Below are positions 22,661-33,799 of a stretch of 64,000 nt of DNA, piece after piece. Origin of the DNA: Tenrec ecaudatus (taxonomy: Eukaryota; Chordata; Mammalia; Afrosoricida; Tenrecidae). Position numbers and translations under genes: made by a program. Below the pieces are notes generated by a model. It saw only the letters and a program-made list of their open reading frames with translations. It did no database searches and was not told the origin of the DNA. The stretch spans positions 87,820,063 to 87,884,062 of the forward strand of contig NC_134545.1 of NCBI RefSeq assembly GCF_050624435.1, given 5' to 3'. How positions within the stretch are numbered: the first letter of the stretch is position 1; each line of letters starts with the position of its first letter.

Positions 22661-23275
22661 GGGTTAAGAGGGGCCCTTCCTTCATCCCCTTACAGAAGGG
22701 TCTCAGTGAGAAAATGAGCCAGTCAGGGTACAGTACAGCAACGATGAAACATACAACTTTCCTCTGTTCTTTAATGCTTCCTCCTCCCCACTATGATGAC
22801 CCCAATTCTACCTTACAAATCTGGCTAGACCCGAGCATGTACAAAGGTACAGATAAGAGTTGATAACACAGGGAATCCAGGACAGATAAACCCCTCAGGA
22901 CCATATTGAGAGTAGTGATACCAGCAGGGAAAAAGACTAGAGGAACTGATCACAATGATCTAGCTATAACCCCCTTCCAGGGGGATGGACAACAGAAAAG
23001 TGGGTGAAAAGAGACATTGGTCAGGTCAGTATAAGACATGAAAAATAATAATTTATAAATCATCAAGGGCTCATGAGGGAGGGAGAGAGGGAGGGAGGGG
23101 GGTGAGAGGAAGGGGGCAAAAATGGGAAGTTGATACCAAGGACTCAAGAAGAAAGAAAATGTTTTGAAAATGATGGCAACACATGTACAAATGTGCTTGA
23201 CACAATGGATGGATGTATGGATTGTGGTAAGAGTTGTACGAGCCCCCAGTAAAATGATTAAAAAGAAAAAAGGGG
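22660..23275 (+). mobile_element. Tenrec-type L1 3' end, sense
   Basis: The longest copy here: gagccagtcagggtacag through a G/A polypurine tract at 23075-23125 to gttgtacgagcccccagtaaaatgatt and a short A-rich tail. Confidence 0.8.
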
Positions 23276-23329
23276 GGCCCCTCCCCACCCTTCCCAGAGA
23301 CCTTGTTCATGTTAACAGACAACCGTGAC

Positions 23330-23815
23330 CAACAGAGCCAGGAGGAGATAGCACACCCACGCTTGCCTACATTGACTTAACCAAGACACTTTCTTTTTTT
23401 CTGTCTACAAAGCACCTTTGAAATTAAGATTCTGTAGAAACCCTGGTCTGTCACGGGACACTGCCTGAGGGATGAGGGGAAGGCCGGCCCCACACTCACT
23501 TCTGCTTCAACACACACTGCCACAGCTAGGGCTCCGCTTCTATTCGCCCGGTCTTAAAAAAAAACAACAGCCTCTCCAAAGGCCTTTGCAGGGCCTCAGG
23601 TTCCAAGCTTGCTAACCTCAAAGCTCACTGCTTTGACTGTGGCTGCCTTGGCAGGCTCTGCCAAAGGGCTACTCTGCCCCCTCCGGTCCTCCTAGAGGTG
23701 GTGTGGACAGGCCTGCAGAGGCATCACTCACAGCAGCTTAGTTCACAGGCCGTTTCTCTCTCTGGAATCAGAGGCTGAAAATAGATCATGACATGCCATG
23801 GAGGTATTAAATGGC
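23330..23815. other. Unique-looking sequence
   Basis: No gene recognised. Confidence 0.45.
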
Positions 23816-23817
23816 TT

Positions 23818-24055
23818 CTAAGCAGGCAACAGGGTGCAGGGATTAAGAGCATGGATTCCAAAGCCAGGTTCTCCCTGATTTCAACTCCTGGCTCTGCTGC
23901 CAACCAGCTGTGACCTTGGGCAAGTTTCTTAATCGCTCCGTGCCTTGGTGTCCTGGTCTTTAAAATGGGCGTCAAGAGGAAACTAGCATCCACGTCAAAG
24001 GCTTGATGAGAGTTAAATGAGACCCTGCTTGTCAGTGCTGGGCTTCTGGGAATCA
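23818..24055 (+). repeat. MIR SINE, nearly complete
   Basis: gggattaagagcatggattccaaagccagg, gtgaccttgggcaagtttcttaatcgctccgtgcctt, gagttaaatgagaccctg. Confidence 0.9.
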
Positions 24056-24160
24056 CCAGAGAAATGTTTGCTAAATACAACCAAGTGGCACTGTGTGGGA
24101 CAAGGGGGTCCCCACTGTCGAACGGGTCCTCAGGAGCGACTTTGCGATTATGGAAAATAA

Positions 24161-24187
24161 GACAGGCAGACAGACAGACAGACAGCA
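24161..24187 (+). repeat. (CAGA)n microsatellite
   Basis: gacaggcagacagacagaca followed by gacag. Confidence 0.85.
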
Positions 24188-24189
24188 GA

Positions 24190-25035
24190 GCACAGAGGGT
24201 TCTTGCCCCTGTGTCAGGGCCAAGAGATTGAATGTATTTTCCAATAGGTATATATAATGGGGCTTACATTTCTTTAAAAAGACATACACATCATACAATG
24301 GACATATTACACATAGTCAATGGGTAACATCATAAGCAGGTAACAAAATAATCAAGCAATTAGGTGAAATATCATCTTGACCTAGTGCTACTTGACCTCA
24401 AATGAATGCCCCTGAGCCTTCCCCAGAGGAGCAATCTATGATCAGGACCAGCAAGAGATGTCAGAGGAGGGTTTTCAACATTTTTAGGTGGATTTTGGGC
24501 TACAGAACCTGATTGATCTTATCTACAGAAAACCTCCAGGCGCAGGGAATAGCCAGGCAGAGGAATGATTCATCTTATAGGGTAGCAACTTTATGACATT
24601 TCCTTTATGGGGTTTTTTTGGAGGGACAGTGTTCAGTCTTGAGAATGTGTATCAAGATTTCCTTATAGCCCATAACCATGGTGAGGGTCTTCCCGCACCG
24701 GAGTCGGCTTTCCAGACCCGCAATGATGCGCACAGAGGACTTAGCTGCGTGACGTTCTCGTCCAGTCCCTCAGCTGACCCCAGCAATGGCACTTTCACGG
24801 CCACTCAAAACTCAAGGGTGGCAAAGCTCGCATCTCAAGATGAGGCTCGCTCTGTGGCCTCCTCCTCTGAGGAGCCTGGGTCACATGGATTTCCTCCTGG
24901 CCCCCAAAGTGGTCAGTGGGGGGTCTGTCCCAGGACTGATAACATGTCTAAAGCTATTTGGGGGACTGAGATAATGAGGTCCTCTTTCAGCTCTACCACT
25001 TCAGCCAGGAAGAGACGCTATCATCTACTCTTACT
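24190..25035. other. Intergenic, possibly old L1 in part
   Basis: 24260-24360 has antisense-L1 flavour (acatcatacaatggacat). The 159-codon ORF at 24593-25072 runs into a SINE and has no recognisable domain, so no gene is called. Confidence 0.4.
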
Positions 25036-25037
25036 GC

Positions 25038-25235
25038 TATATGGAAACCCAAACCAAGCCCACTGCTATTGAGTCCAGTCCAACTCACAGCTAACCCAAC
25101 TGTACAAAACAGAACTGCTTCTGAGGGTTTCACCAGAGCAGGAAGCTCCATCTTTCTCCTGTGGAGCCACTGGTGGGTTCAACCTGCTGCCATTGGGGTT
25201 GGCTGCCCAATGCTTAACCCACAGTGCCACCAGGG
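25038..25235 (-). repeat. AfroSINE, complete
   Basis: gagtccagtccaactcacag, ctccatctttctcctgtgg, ggtgggttcaacctgctg, cttaacccacagtgccaccaggg. Confidence 0.85.
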
Positions 25236-25264
25236 AATCCCATTTATCCTGGGTTTCCTGACAC

Positions 25265-25485
25265 ACACACACAGTGGGCTCAGTGTTGGCCTGCTGATCA
25301 AAAGGCAGGGGTTCAAACCCACCAGCCCCTCCTCAGGAACAGATGTGTTGGTTTTCTACAAAGACCTAGGGCCTTGGGAACCCTGTGGAGCAGCTTTGGG
25401 ACTTCGACTCCCTGGCAGAGTTTGGTTTGGGACTCCACTCGGGTCACTGTGAGGTGGAACTGACTGGCTAGCAGTGGGTTCCTTA
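25265..25485 (+). repeat. AfroSINE
   Basis: gctcagtgttggcctgctgatcaaaaggcaggggttcaaacccaccagcc, then tail gggtcactgtgaggtggaactg. It forms an inverted pair with the SINE at 25038. Confidence 0.8.
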
Positions 25486-25849
25486 TGAAAGAGTGTTGTA
25501 GGTCCAAAATAAAACTAGGAAGGACATAAATCTCTGAATAAAAGCAGGGCTTTTAAAAGTTAATTCAGCTTGACTTCCCCAAAAAACTCACTACCCCATC
25601 TGTTTTTGGTTTGCTTTTCATTTCACTTTGAGCCGGTAGACAAGGGCTGGTCCTATCTATGATCCAGCATTTGGCCATCATTGCTCTATAGACCCTTCTT
25701 GAATGTTCCTGGAGGCACCATGCTCTCAGTACCAGGGTGAGGCTGGACCGGAATCCCCCCATCACCAGTGACCCAGCAAAGCGGCAGGCGTTTGCTAAGG
25801 ATCCCAGAGCAGAGGTGGAAGGGTGACATGTAGGTGGGAATTGGAAGAA

Positions 25850-26065
25850 GGTATGTTAGTGGTTCCCCTAGCTCTTTATGGGGCCATTTTGAGTTTTGAT
25901 TCTAATTCCAAGGACTCTGAGCTACCTTGGTTTGCAATAAGGCTTTGAACTAGTTTGTTCCAGTTTGCCACCCAGCTGAGAATTTGCATTTCCAACCCAG
26001 ATCCACTGAATCAGAGTCTGAGTAATTCTTCTGTATACCTGGGGATCTCTAAGCTATTATGTGCT
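25850..26065 (-). repeat. Ancient hAT-Charlie-like remnant
   Basis: gctgagaatttgcatttccaac, atccactgaatcagagtctg; low-confidence family. Confidence 0.35.
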
Positions 26066-26084
26066 GAACCAGTAAGTTCAAGGG

Positions 26085-26305
26085 GAGTGATTCAAGCCAG
26101 CTGCTCCAAGAGAGAGACAGAGAGAGAGAGAGAGACAGAGAGAGAGACAGAGAGGCAGAGACAGAGAGAGAGAGCGAGCTGTAGCAGTCTGCTTCGTAAC
26201 AGAGGACCGCCTTGGGAACCCTATGAGGTGATTCCACTCTGTCCCGCAGGATTGCTACGGGTCGGAATCTACCCGAGGGCAGCGATTTGGTTTGCAGTCG
26301 TGACC
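26085..26305 (+). repeat. AfroSINE with internal (GA)n expansion
   Basis: caagccagctgctcc, then (GA)n at 26109-26178, then tctgcttcgtaac, ggaaccctatgaggtgattccactctgtcc and ggtcggaatctacccgagggcag. The expansion replaces the usual gagagaaag box. Confidence 0.75.
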
Positions 26306-26419
26306 CTCCAAGCCACAGCACTTGCTTTGTGCTTCCCCCAGTTGTCTTGGGAATCAACTGAGTAATGGCCGCGAAGGGGGTTTCAAAGCACTTTTTTTTT
26401 TAATCTAAAGAAAAAAAGA

Positions 26420-26530
26420 AAAGCAATAGCTATTATTTATTGAGTTTTAGGTCAGGCATATTTTACTTTATTTACTATCTTATCGTATCCTCACAACAAT
26501 ACTTTGCAGTGTTATTGTGACCCAATTAAG
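26420..26530 (-). repeat. MIR/MIR3 remnant
   Basis: atcgtatcctcacaacaatactttg is the MIR 3' part in reverse. Confidence 0.45.
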
Positions 26531-26534
26531 AAAT

Positions 26535-26860
26535 TTTGGGGGGAACTGATTATAGGAATCTACGTATAGCCTCCTCCCTGGGGGAGGGACAGCAGAGAAG
26601 AGGGTGGGGGGAGACGGCAGACAGTGTAATATATGACAAAATAATAATAATATATGAACAATGAAGGGTTCACGGGGTGGGGGGTAGTGGGGAGGGAGAG
26701 GGAAAATGAGAAGCAGATATTATGGGCTCAAGTAGAAAGGCAAGTGTTTTGAGAATGATGATGGCAACAAATGTACAAATGTGCTCGACACAATGGATGT
26801 ATGTACGGATTGTGATAAGAATTGTACAAGCCCCCACTAAAATGAGTTAAAAAAATTGTT
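26535..26860 (+). mobile_element. Tenrec-type L1 3' end, sense
   Basis: gcctcctccctgggggaggg, polypurine tract 26677-26703, gatgatggcaacaaatgtac, agcccccactaaaatg. Confidence 0.8.
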
Positions 26861-26869
26861 ATGGGTGTG

Positions 26870-27540
26870 TGTGACATGAGTGAAGATTAGTGGAGGAAGT
26901 CAGTTTTCATTCAACAATCCAGACACACTTTGTTTCATCTGCGATCTCCACAACTAACATCACTTATCCCACTTCCTTCTTCCATTTCCTGGTTCCATTC
27001 CTGCTTTCCTAACCCTTCCATGTCCTTGGGTAAATGGTCCCTTTTGATCTCAAATGGCTGATTACTCAACCTCATTAGTGTTATTGTCCCCTTAAAGATC
27101 TGTCCATTTCAAAGCACCTTTATAGGGTAAGAAAGGAAGGAGCACTTGTCAGTCTCAGCCCAGGACTGTTCCAATCAGGGCCCCACATGCCCTGGTCAGT
27201 TTATGCCAAGGGTCTCTCCGTCCACCCTTTCTTTCAGTCGGTCTGCAGGGCACCTAGACTTCGGAGCCTCAGGTCAGAGCAGGAGGGGTGAGAGAGAGCC
27301 AAGGTTTTCTCTTTCTTTGCACCTTGTCCCCTGAGGTCACTGCAGGACGAGTGTGCTCCTAAGCATTAAACACACAGAAATCCGCGCACAGGTTTGGAGG
27401 GCAGCGTGGTCAGTGGTCAATAACTGTTCCCTGCTAAGCTAGGGGTGACAGAAGAATGCTGGGAGACATTCCATTCTCCGGCCTCCTGGGAATCCTGGCA
27501 GCTCAACTCTCTACTGTGTTACATCAAGAAGAAACCTTAG
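26870..27540. other. Unique-looking sequence
   Basis: No gene or repeat recognised. Confidence 0.4.
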
Positions 27541-27542
27541 AC

Positions 27543-27745
27543 CAGTGGTTATCAATTCTGGCTGAACATTAGAATCACCAGGGGAGCTTTTAAGAAATAC
27601 CAACACCCAGGCTGTACCTGGGAGCAATTAAATCGGGCTTTGTGTGTGTGTGTGTTTTATTTTTTGGGGGGGGGGAGCCAGACATCAGTAGTTAGGAAAG
27701 CTTCCCAGGTGATTCCGATGTACAGCCCAGTTAAATAAAGATCAA
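27543..27745 (+). repeat. MER5A-like hAT-Charlie MITE
   Basis: ccagtggttatcaattctgg, ttagaatcaccaggggagc ... cttcccaggtgattccgatgtacagcc; inverted ends preserved, a (TG)n inside. Confidence 0.7.
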
Positions 27746-27976
27746 GTACTTCCACCTTACAGACAGAGAAAAACAGAATTTTACAGAGACGTGTTGTTTT
27801 CCTACCATCTCTTTTCCAGGATAGTGTGTGATCACAAACTGATGGTACTGAAGGAAGACGTCCAAGCTGCACTGAAGGCATTCCTGAAAAACAAGGCTTC
27901 AGGAGTTGACCAAATACCAGTGGAGATGTTGTAGCAAACAGATGCGATGCTGGAAGCACGCATTCAGCTGTAGTAC

Positions 27977-28171
27977 CAGTGGTTCTCAACCTCTGGGTCA
28001 CGACCCCTTTGGGGGTTAAACAACCCTTTCACAGGGGTTGCCCAATTCATAACAGTAGCAAAATTATAGCTAAAAAGTAGCAACAAAAATCATTTTATGG
28101 TTGGGGGGGGTCACCACAACATGAGGAACTGTATTAAAGGGCCGCAGCATTAGGAAGTTTGAGAACCACTG
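27977..28171 (+). mobile_element. SPIN hAT MITE, copy 3
   Basis: cagtggttctcaacctctgg to tttgagaaccactg. Inserted in the RTE between its RT fragment and the next segment. The duplication (tgtagtac / atctagac) is only partly readable. Confidence 0.9.
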
Positions 28172-28261
28172 ATCTAGACCAAGAAAGGTGGAAGACTAAC
28201 AGATTGGGAGAGATCCATCCATGTGCCTATTCCCAAAAGGGTGATCCAACAGACTGTAAAC

Positions 28262-28513
28262 CAGGCGTCCTCAAACTATGGCCCATGGGCCACATGCGGC
28301 CTGCTGAGGACATTTATCCAGCCCACCAGGTGTTTTTTGCCCCGTTTATGTTTTTACTTCAAAATAAGATATGTGCACTGTGCATAGGAATTTGTTCATA
28401 TTTTTTTTTAAAAAACTATAGTCCGGCTCTCCAACAGGTCTGAGGGACAGCAAACTGGCCCCTGTTAAAAAAGTTTGAGGAAACCACCCCCAAAAAAAGT
28501 TTGAGGACCCCTG
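28262..28513 (-). mobile_element. hAT MITE (OC1-like), copy 2, inverted
   Basis: caggcgtcctcaaactatgg to agtttgaggacccctg, the reverse orientation of the copy at 21545. gactgtaaac occurs at 28252-28261 and 28514-28523. A local partial duplication of agtttgagga lies at the right end. Confidence 0.85.
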
Positions 28514-28929
28514 GACTGTAAACAGTTAAACAATCTCATTAATATCACACACAAGTAAATGTTTGCTTAAGGTCATTTAAAAATAGTTGCATTTGCATAT
28601 CAACAGGGAACTGCCAAAAATCCAACTGAAGCCTGATTCAGAAGCAGATAGGAAACACGAGATACCATTGCTGATGCCAGATGTATCACAATTGCAAGCA
28701 GAGAACAGGAGATCAGGAGGAATCAGCCCCTGGAGAAGGTCACTGTGCTTGGTAACGCAGATGGTCAGCCCAAAGAGGAAGACCTGCCATAAGATAGAAT
28801 GGCCCAAGGGTCTCAAGCAAAGCAGTGACTGCGAGGATGGCCCAGAACTTAGTAGTGTCAAGTTCTATTGTGACTTGGGGACATTATAAATCACAATTGC
28901 CTCAATGGCACCTAACAAACACCACTTTG

Positions 28930-30040
28930 TCTGGTGCCCTGAGGGACACTTTTCCTGGGCCAACTCCTGTTCTGGTCAATTGATCAAGACTAGTCTGAAA
29001 TGTCATTTTGAGAAATAATCTCTCAGGATGTATAAACCCTCTGTAAGCAAACTGCATTGTCATGACTGACCAGGTCTAATGAGGAATAGGAGCATGGTGA
29101 CCAAAATCATGTCCTTTCTGATACATTGAATACAAGTGCTTAATTTTATAGACAAGAGGCCTGGCGGTCTAGATAAATTCTGAGGTTGGCCAGGGCCCCG
29201 AAGGAAGGTGATGATGGCAGAATGCCAAACCACTACCACCCCTTATGAAAACAGAGTGCCCTGTTCCAAGCTGGGCCCTTTGAATGCACTCACCACTTTC
29301 TGTGACCGCCCCAGTTCACTAAGGCTCAGAGATGCTGTAGTCTCACATAGGACGCGGTGCCCTTTAGATTATGAAACATCAGAGAGAATAAATAAGACAA
29401 GAGAAGAGCTGCTCATGGGAATGTATGAAACACTGACCCTTGACAACAAGCAGAGGAAGAAGGCAGAGCAGAGAGAGCTTCGCAATCAGAGGAAGCACGG
29501 GTTCCACTGGTCCGATGGCCACAGGAAGGGTGAGCAAGGCGGCAACTGAAAACTGTTCATTGGGTTTTGCAATTAGAAGGTCACTATTAATTGCAATTTT
29601 TAACTGGCCACAGAAAGAACCAGTGGATATTCTTGGCTACAGTCTTTATGTAAGCAAGTAGCCAGGCCTTTCTGCAGAGCCACGGATGGGCTCTAAGTAC
29701 TAACTGCCAATGTTTAGGAGTGTGGTCAAGTGCAAACTGTTTGCACCACTCATGTACCTTAGGCTGTGAAGGAAACCTGAAGCAACGATTGGCTGGTGGC
29801 TAAAGGACGTGCCTTTTTGAGATGGGAGAAGCTATGACTCTGTTTATGTGTGCCAGGGAAAGAGTCAGAGAGGAGACTGCAGAGAGAGGGCAGGGAGTGG
29901 ATGATAATGGTGCAGTGTGCCAAGGGACAGGAAGGGATAGAGCCCAGTGCCCAGGTGAGGAACTGGCCTTGAACAGGAGGGAAGATACCTCCCCGTGGCC
30001 AGAAGGAAAAAAGACCACTCCTGGGCTCTGGATCCATGAT
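28930..30040. other. Unique-looking sequence with a 113-codon ORF
   Basis: The ORF at 29208-29549 (+) has a lysine/arginine-rich end (KQRKKAEQRELRNQRKHG) but no recognised family, promoter or splice context. Chance is the likely explanation. Confidence 0.35.
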
Positions 30041-30044
30041 GTCA

Positions 30045-30150
30045 GAGAGCAGGGAGTTACAAGTCTTGGAAACCCACGGAGGAAGTTCTACCCTGTCCTA
30101 CAGGGTCACTAGGAGTGGAAATCCACTCGATGGCAGGGAGTAGCAGTAAA
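30045..30150 (+). repeat. AfroSINE 3' half
   Basis: cttggaaacccacggaggaagttctaccctgtcctacagggtcactagg. Confidence 0.75.
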
Positions 30151-30547
30151 GACAAGGAGTGCCGGCCTAGAGGCATCTCTGACTTGGAAAAGCCAGGACA
30201 AGGGTCAGGATCGCTCCAGGAGGAGCTGGACCTGAGGAGACAATGATGTCACTAGAGATAAGATGGCAAGAATTCTGAGAAGGCTGATCCTCAGGGGATA
30301 AGTCTGGTTGGGTCTATCCTTAAAGAGGTCAAGAGAAAGTGGTTCCTCAGCCTCCCACAGAAATACATTTTAAAAATATGTTCAAGTCCTAATTCATAGC
30401 TAACCTCCATCATCACCATTGCCAAACTAGTAAAGGAAGACAAAACTGGCAGAATAGATGAAAACTGAAGTAGGAACCCATGTGATAAATCCTGGCTCTA
30501 CCCGTGGCTTAAGTAGACTTTTCTGGGTTAGACTGAGGGGTTGGCCT

Positions 30548-30588
30548 CCATCCATCCATCCATCCATCCATCCATCCATCCATTCATC
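30548..30588 (+). repeat. (ATCC)n microsatellite
   Basis: About ten atcc units directly upstream of an antisense L1 tail. Confidence 0.9.
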
Positions 30589-30607
30589 ATGCAGGAAATG
30601 CCTTCTT

Positions 30608-30930
30608 TTTTTTCCAAATCATTTTATTGGGGGCTCACACAACTCTTATCACAATGCATCCATCCATCCATTGTGTCAAGCAAATTGAGTACCTTTGTTG
30701 CCATCATCATTCTCAAAACATTTTCTTTCTACTTGAGCCCTTGGTATCAGTTCCTCATTTTCCCCTCCCTCTTAAACCCTTGATAATTTATATTATTATT
30801 ATTTTGTCATATCTTACACTGTCCAACGTCTCCCTTCACCTACTTTTCTGTTGTCCATCCTCCAGAGAGGAGGTTATATGTAGATCCTTATAATCCGTTC
30901 CCCCTTTCCACCCTACCTTCGCTCCACCTT
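30608..30930 (-). mobile_element. Tenrec-type L1 3' end, antisense
   Basis: tttttttccaaatcattttattgggggctcac through ccttcacctacttttctgttgtcc. Confidence 0.8.
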
Positions 30931-30939
30931 CCTGGTATC

Positions 30940-32100
30940 ACCAATGCCTTCTTCCTGGGAATTAAAAAACAAAACATCCGACGTCCTTATGGAGTTTACC
31001 AACAAGTGAAGGAGCCAAATAACCAGTCTTGACACAGTCTGACAACCTACGCAGGACATGAGGGGATCCTTCAGAGGAAAGCGCAAGCAACAAGGACCCC
31101 CCCCCCAAAAAAAATACCAAGGACCCCAAGCAAAGTGGGGGCTGCCAAGACATTCCTGGAACCCTGGGGAAGCACATTTCACTGGAGGGCATGGACAGAC
31201 AGGTGATACGGCTCATGGCCTGCTCAGACGCTGAGGCTCCAGACCTGTATTGAGTCATCTCTAACCGGCACAGGCTCCTCACCACCCCAGAGCCTTGCCC
31301 GCTGCTGCCAGATTCCCCTGGGTCTCCAGACTCAGGAAAGGGAAAAAGTAAGTATTAACCAAAGGCGAAGCTGTGGCAGGATGCCACAGTTCTTCCCCTG
31401 CCCCCTGCCCCCTGCCCCAGTGGCTGGTGGAAAATGCTGATTTCTCAGTTTCCAGAGCTTCTGGGTCCCTCCTGCAGAAAAAGGGGCAGAGGTGAGCGCC
31501 TGGGAATGGGAGGGACTTGATGTAGTTGATGGTTTTCCTGGGAGGGGCCTGGGACCAGCTACCCAGATGTCCACACAACCACCCAAGCCTGACTCTGCTA
31601 GGGGCCCTTGCCACACCTGACTGACTGGCAGGGTCACTTCCTCGTTGATGGATATGAAGGAGCGACCTTGCACAAACTACTTCTCCTTGGCTTCTGCTTC
31701 CTCTTTTGTAAGCCTCTGGACTTGTACTCAAAGGAATCTTACCAGTCCGTGAACTCTGAAGAAAGAGGCAGGATACACCACCGCCCCCAGTCCCCACGGC
31801 TCATTCCCCATACCCACCCCAGGGCCAGAAGCAGCGTCCAGGCCCCTCAGGATATACTCATCATTCACTTATTTTCCGAGCACCTTACTATGTGCAAATA
31901 ATAACAAATCATTTTTTAAGAAGCTGAATATTTTATTTTTGCTTGGATACAGCTCAAGTTTAAACAATTCAACAGGAAAGAGAAACTTCCAGCCTAAGAC
32001 CCACCTATTTGATCCCACGAGCAAGGACTGACAGCACCAGTTCCCTTAACTTGGAACTCAGGAGGGCTCTCAAGGACATGGCAGGGCCATATCCTAGGTT
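30940..32100. other. Intergenic, nothing firm
   Basis: Several ORFs up to 172 codons on the minus strand (31279-31797) in GC-moderate DNA; none has a recognisable motif, start context or partner exons. Confidence 0.4.
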
Positions 32101-32104
32101 AATC

Positions 32105-32330
32105 TCTTTGTTTGTTTTGTTGTGGTTTGGGTAAAAGTTTACAGAACAAATTAGCTTCTGTTTACCAATTTACACATAACCGGTTTTGCAACATGAGGTG
32201 CAAACCTTTGGGTAATAAAAGCACTCTGCCCACTTCCTCCGTGGTTGCCCGAGTCTATTCCTCCTTCTTTCCTGCCCCTTCCTGCCTACCAGCTTCGGCA
32301 TTTAGGCAAATGTTGCCCTTTGGGTCAGGA
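32105..32330 (-). mobile_element. Afrotherian L1 3' UTR, antisense
   Basis: ttgtggtttgggtaaaagtttacagaacaaattagcttct is an antisense L1 3' end. Confidence 0.5.
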
Positions 32331-32520
32331 AGAGTCCAACTCATAGCAACCCAACAAGACCGAGTAGGACTGTCCTCATGGGGTTTCCAAGGCTGAGAAC
32401 CTGGATGGCAGTGGACTGCTGCATCTTCCTCCCTGGGAGTGGCTGGTGGGTCCCACCAATCTTTCAGTTAGCAGCCATCTGCCGCCAGGAAGCAGCCCAG
32501 AAAACCGGCCGGGCTACTTC
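32325..32520 (-). repeat. AfroSINE
   Basis: gagtccaactcatagcaacc, gggtttccaaggctgag, ggctggtgggtcccacc, cagttagcagccatctg. Confidence 0.75.
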
Positions 32521-32829
32521 TACTTTGTCACCAGGGATCTCTATGCATCGAAAACCAACTCAACTGTATCCAACAAGAGGAAGGGACAATGGTTATCTGT
32601 ATTTCGAGAATGAAAAAGCTGACTAATGCCTAAGCAACTGCCCCAAGAACACTCAGCTGATAAGTCACAGTGCCCATATCAGCTCCAGGAAAATTCCAAA
32701 GCCTTCAGTCTTTCCAGGCATCCTGCTTCACTCTGTGGGACGTCAAGGACTAGGCTAGGCAAAGGCCATGGCCTACATCGTGTCCAGGGGTAGCGGAGTA
32801 GGGGAAAGACCAAGTGATGACAATATTTG

Positions 32830-32930
32830 TTCAATGGGATACTAATAGTACCTACCTCACTGGTGAGTCTAAGAATTAGATTAAATGACTAACGAAATTG
32901 TAAACGCTTTGAAAAAGTAGCTTTTAAATT
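32830..32930 (+). repeat. MIR fragment
   Basis: actaatagtacctacctcac...ttagattaaatgac. Confidence 0.55.
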
Positions 32931-33069
32931 CTACTCTGGCACGTGGCATCACTATCTTGAAATCAAAGAACGATCACAATGAATATTTAACATCGTTATT
33001 AAAAAGTGTTAGTCGTTACCATTGCTTTCTTAAACTGTATGTGCTCATGAACTTTTTGAAATATACGTG

Positions 33070-33225
33070 TATCACCAAACTCATTGCCACCGGGTTGATC
33101 ATGATTCATAACGACCCAAAGAACAAAGGAGAAAGTCTCATCTTATTTCAGTGGAGCAGGTGGTGGGTTCAAACCACTCAGTGTATACACAGCCCACTTT
33201 GCCACCTGGCTTCCACCACTGCTTT
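33070..33225 (-). repeat. AfroSINE
   Basis: ccaccgggttgatcatgattcataacgaccc, gtggagcaggtggtgggttcaaacc, gccacctgg. Confidence 0.65.
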
Positions 33226-33584
33226 TTATTAATTATCAATAATGTACAGAAATGGGGAATGCGTTTGGCCCCTCTGGGGTGGAAAACACACGCCGAGGTC
33301 TCGACCTATCCGCATCATGAACGCTCCGGGTGGTCATTTTCCGTCGGCGTCCTTCGTGGTTCACTGAGCCCTTCATGGTCTCAGCCCTTGGTGGGCTGGT
33401 TTCTGACAAAGGCACAGCCTTTCCGGATTGGGCAGGACTTTTATAGGATGGGCTCAGGGCAAAGGAGGAGGAAGTCTGGCTCTTAGGCAACACCACAGGC
33501 TCTCAGATTATTAGATGACATCACTAATGGAGAAGTCATTTGCAAGCTCCTCAAAAAAGTGCCCACAGCCAGGGGCTTAGGTGG

Positions 33585-33710
33585 AGAGCAAATGTTTTGA
33601 GAATGATGAGGGCAATGAATGTACAAATGTGCTTGACACAATTGATGTATGTATGGATTGTGATAAGAGTTGTATGAGCCCCTAATAAAACGATTTTTAA
33701 AAAGGATAAA
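33585..33710 (+). mobile_element. Tenrec-type L1 3' end, severely 5' truncated
   Basis: aatgttttgagaatgatgagg to gttgtatgagcccctaataaaacg, then a short A tail and (CA)n. Confidence 0.75.
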
Positions 33711-33799
33711 CACACACACACACAAGTGCCCCACAAACATTAGAACGTCAGGTTGTCCTATTATTTTTAAACTTACCATTCCTGGACTCAAAACACCAC

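Larger units (their letters stand above)
27830..28925 (+). mobile_element. RTE/Bov-B LINE relic with two nested hAT elements
   Basis: 27840-27960 encodes reverse-transcriptase text KASGVDQIPVEML, then a stop. The reading continues past the SPIN (28172-28261) with aagaaaggtggaagac and ccatgtgcctattccc, and after the second hAT with ctcattaatatcac, caacagggaactgcc and the 3' end gaggatggcccagaac...cctcaatggcacctaacaa. Internal deletions and stops; dead copy. Confidence 0.85.

Noticed and set aside
24593..25072. 159-codon ORF
   Set aside because: Runs into an AfroSINE and has no known motif; no splice or promoter support.
28587..28889. 100-codon ORF
   Set aside because: It is remnant Bov-B sequence with deletions, not a host gene.
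29208..29549. 113-codon ORF with basic C-terminus
   Set aside because: Looks tidy but has no recognised family, promoter or exon structure. A brain transcriptome hit or conservation would change this view.
31279..31797. 172-codon minus-strand ORF
   Set aside because: No family, no partner exon, overlapping frames of similar length; probably chance.
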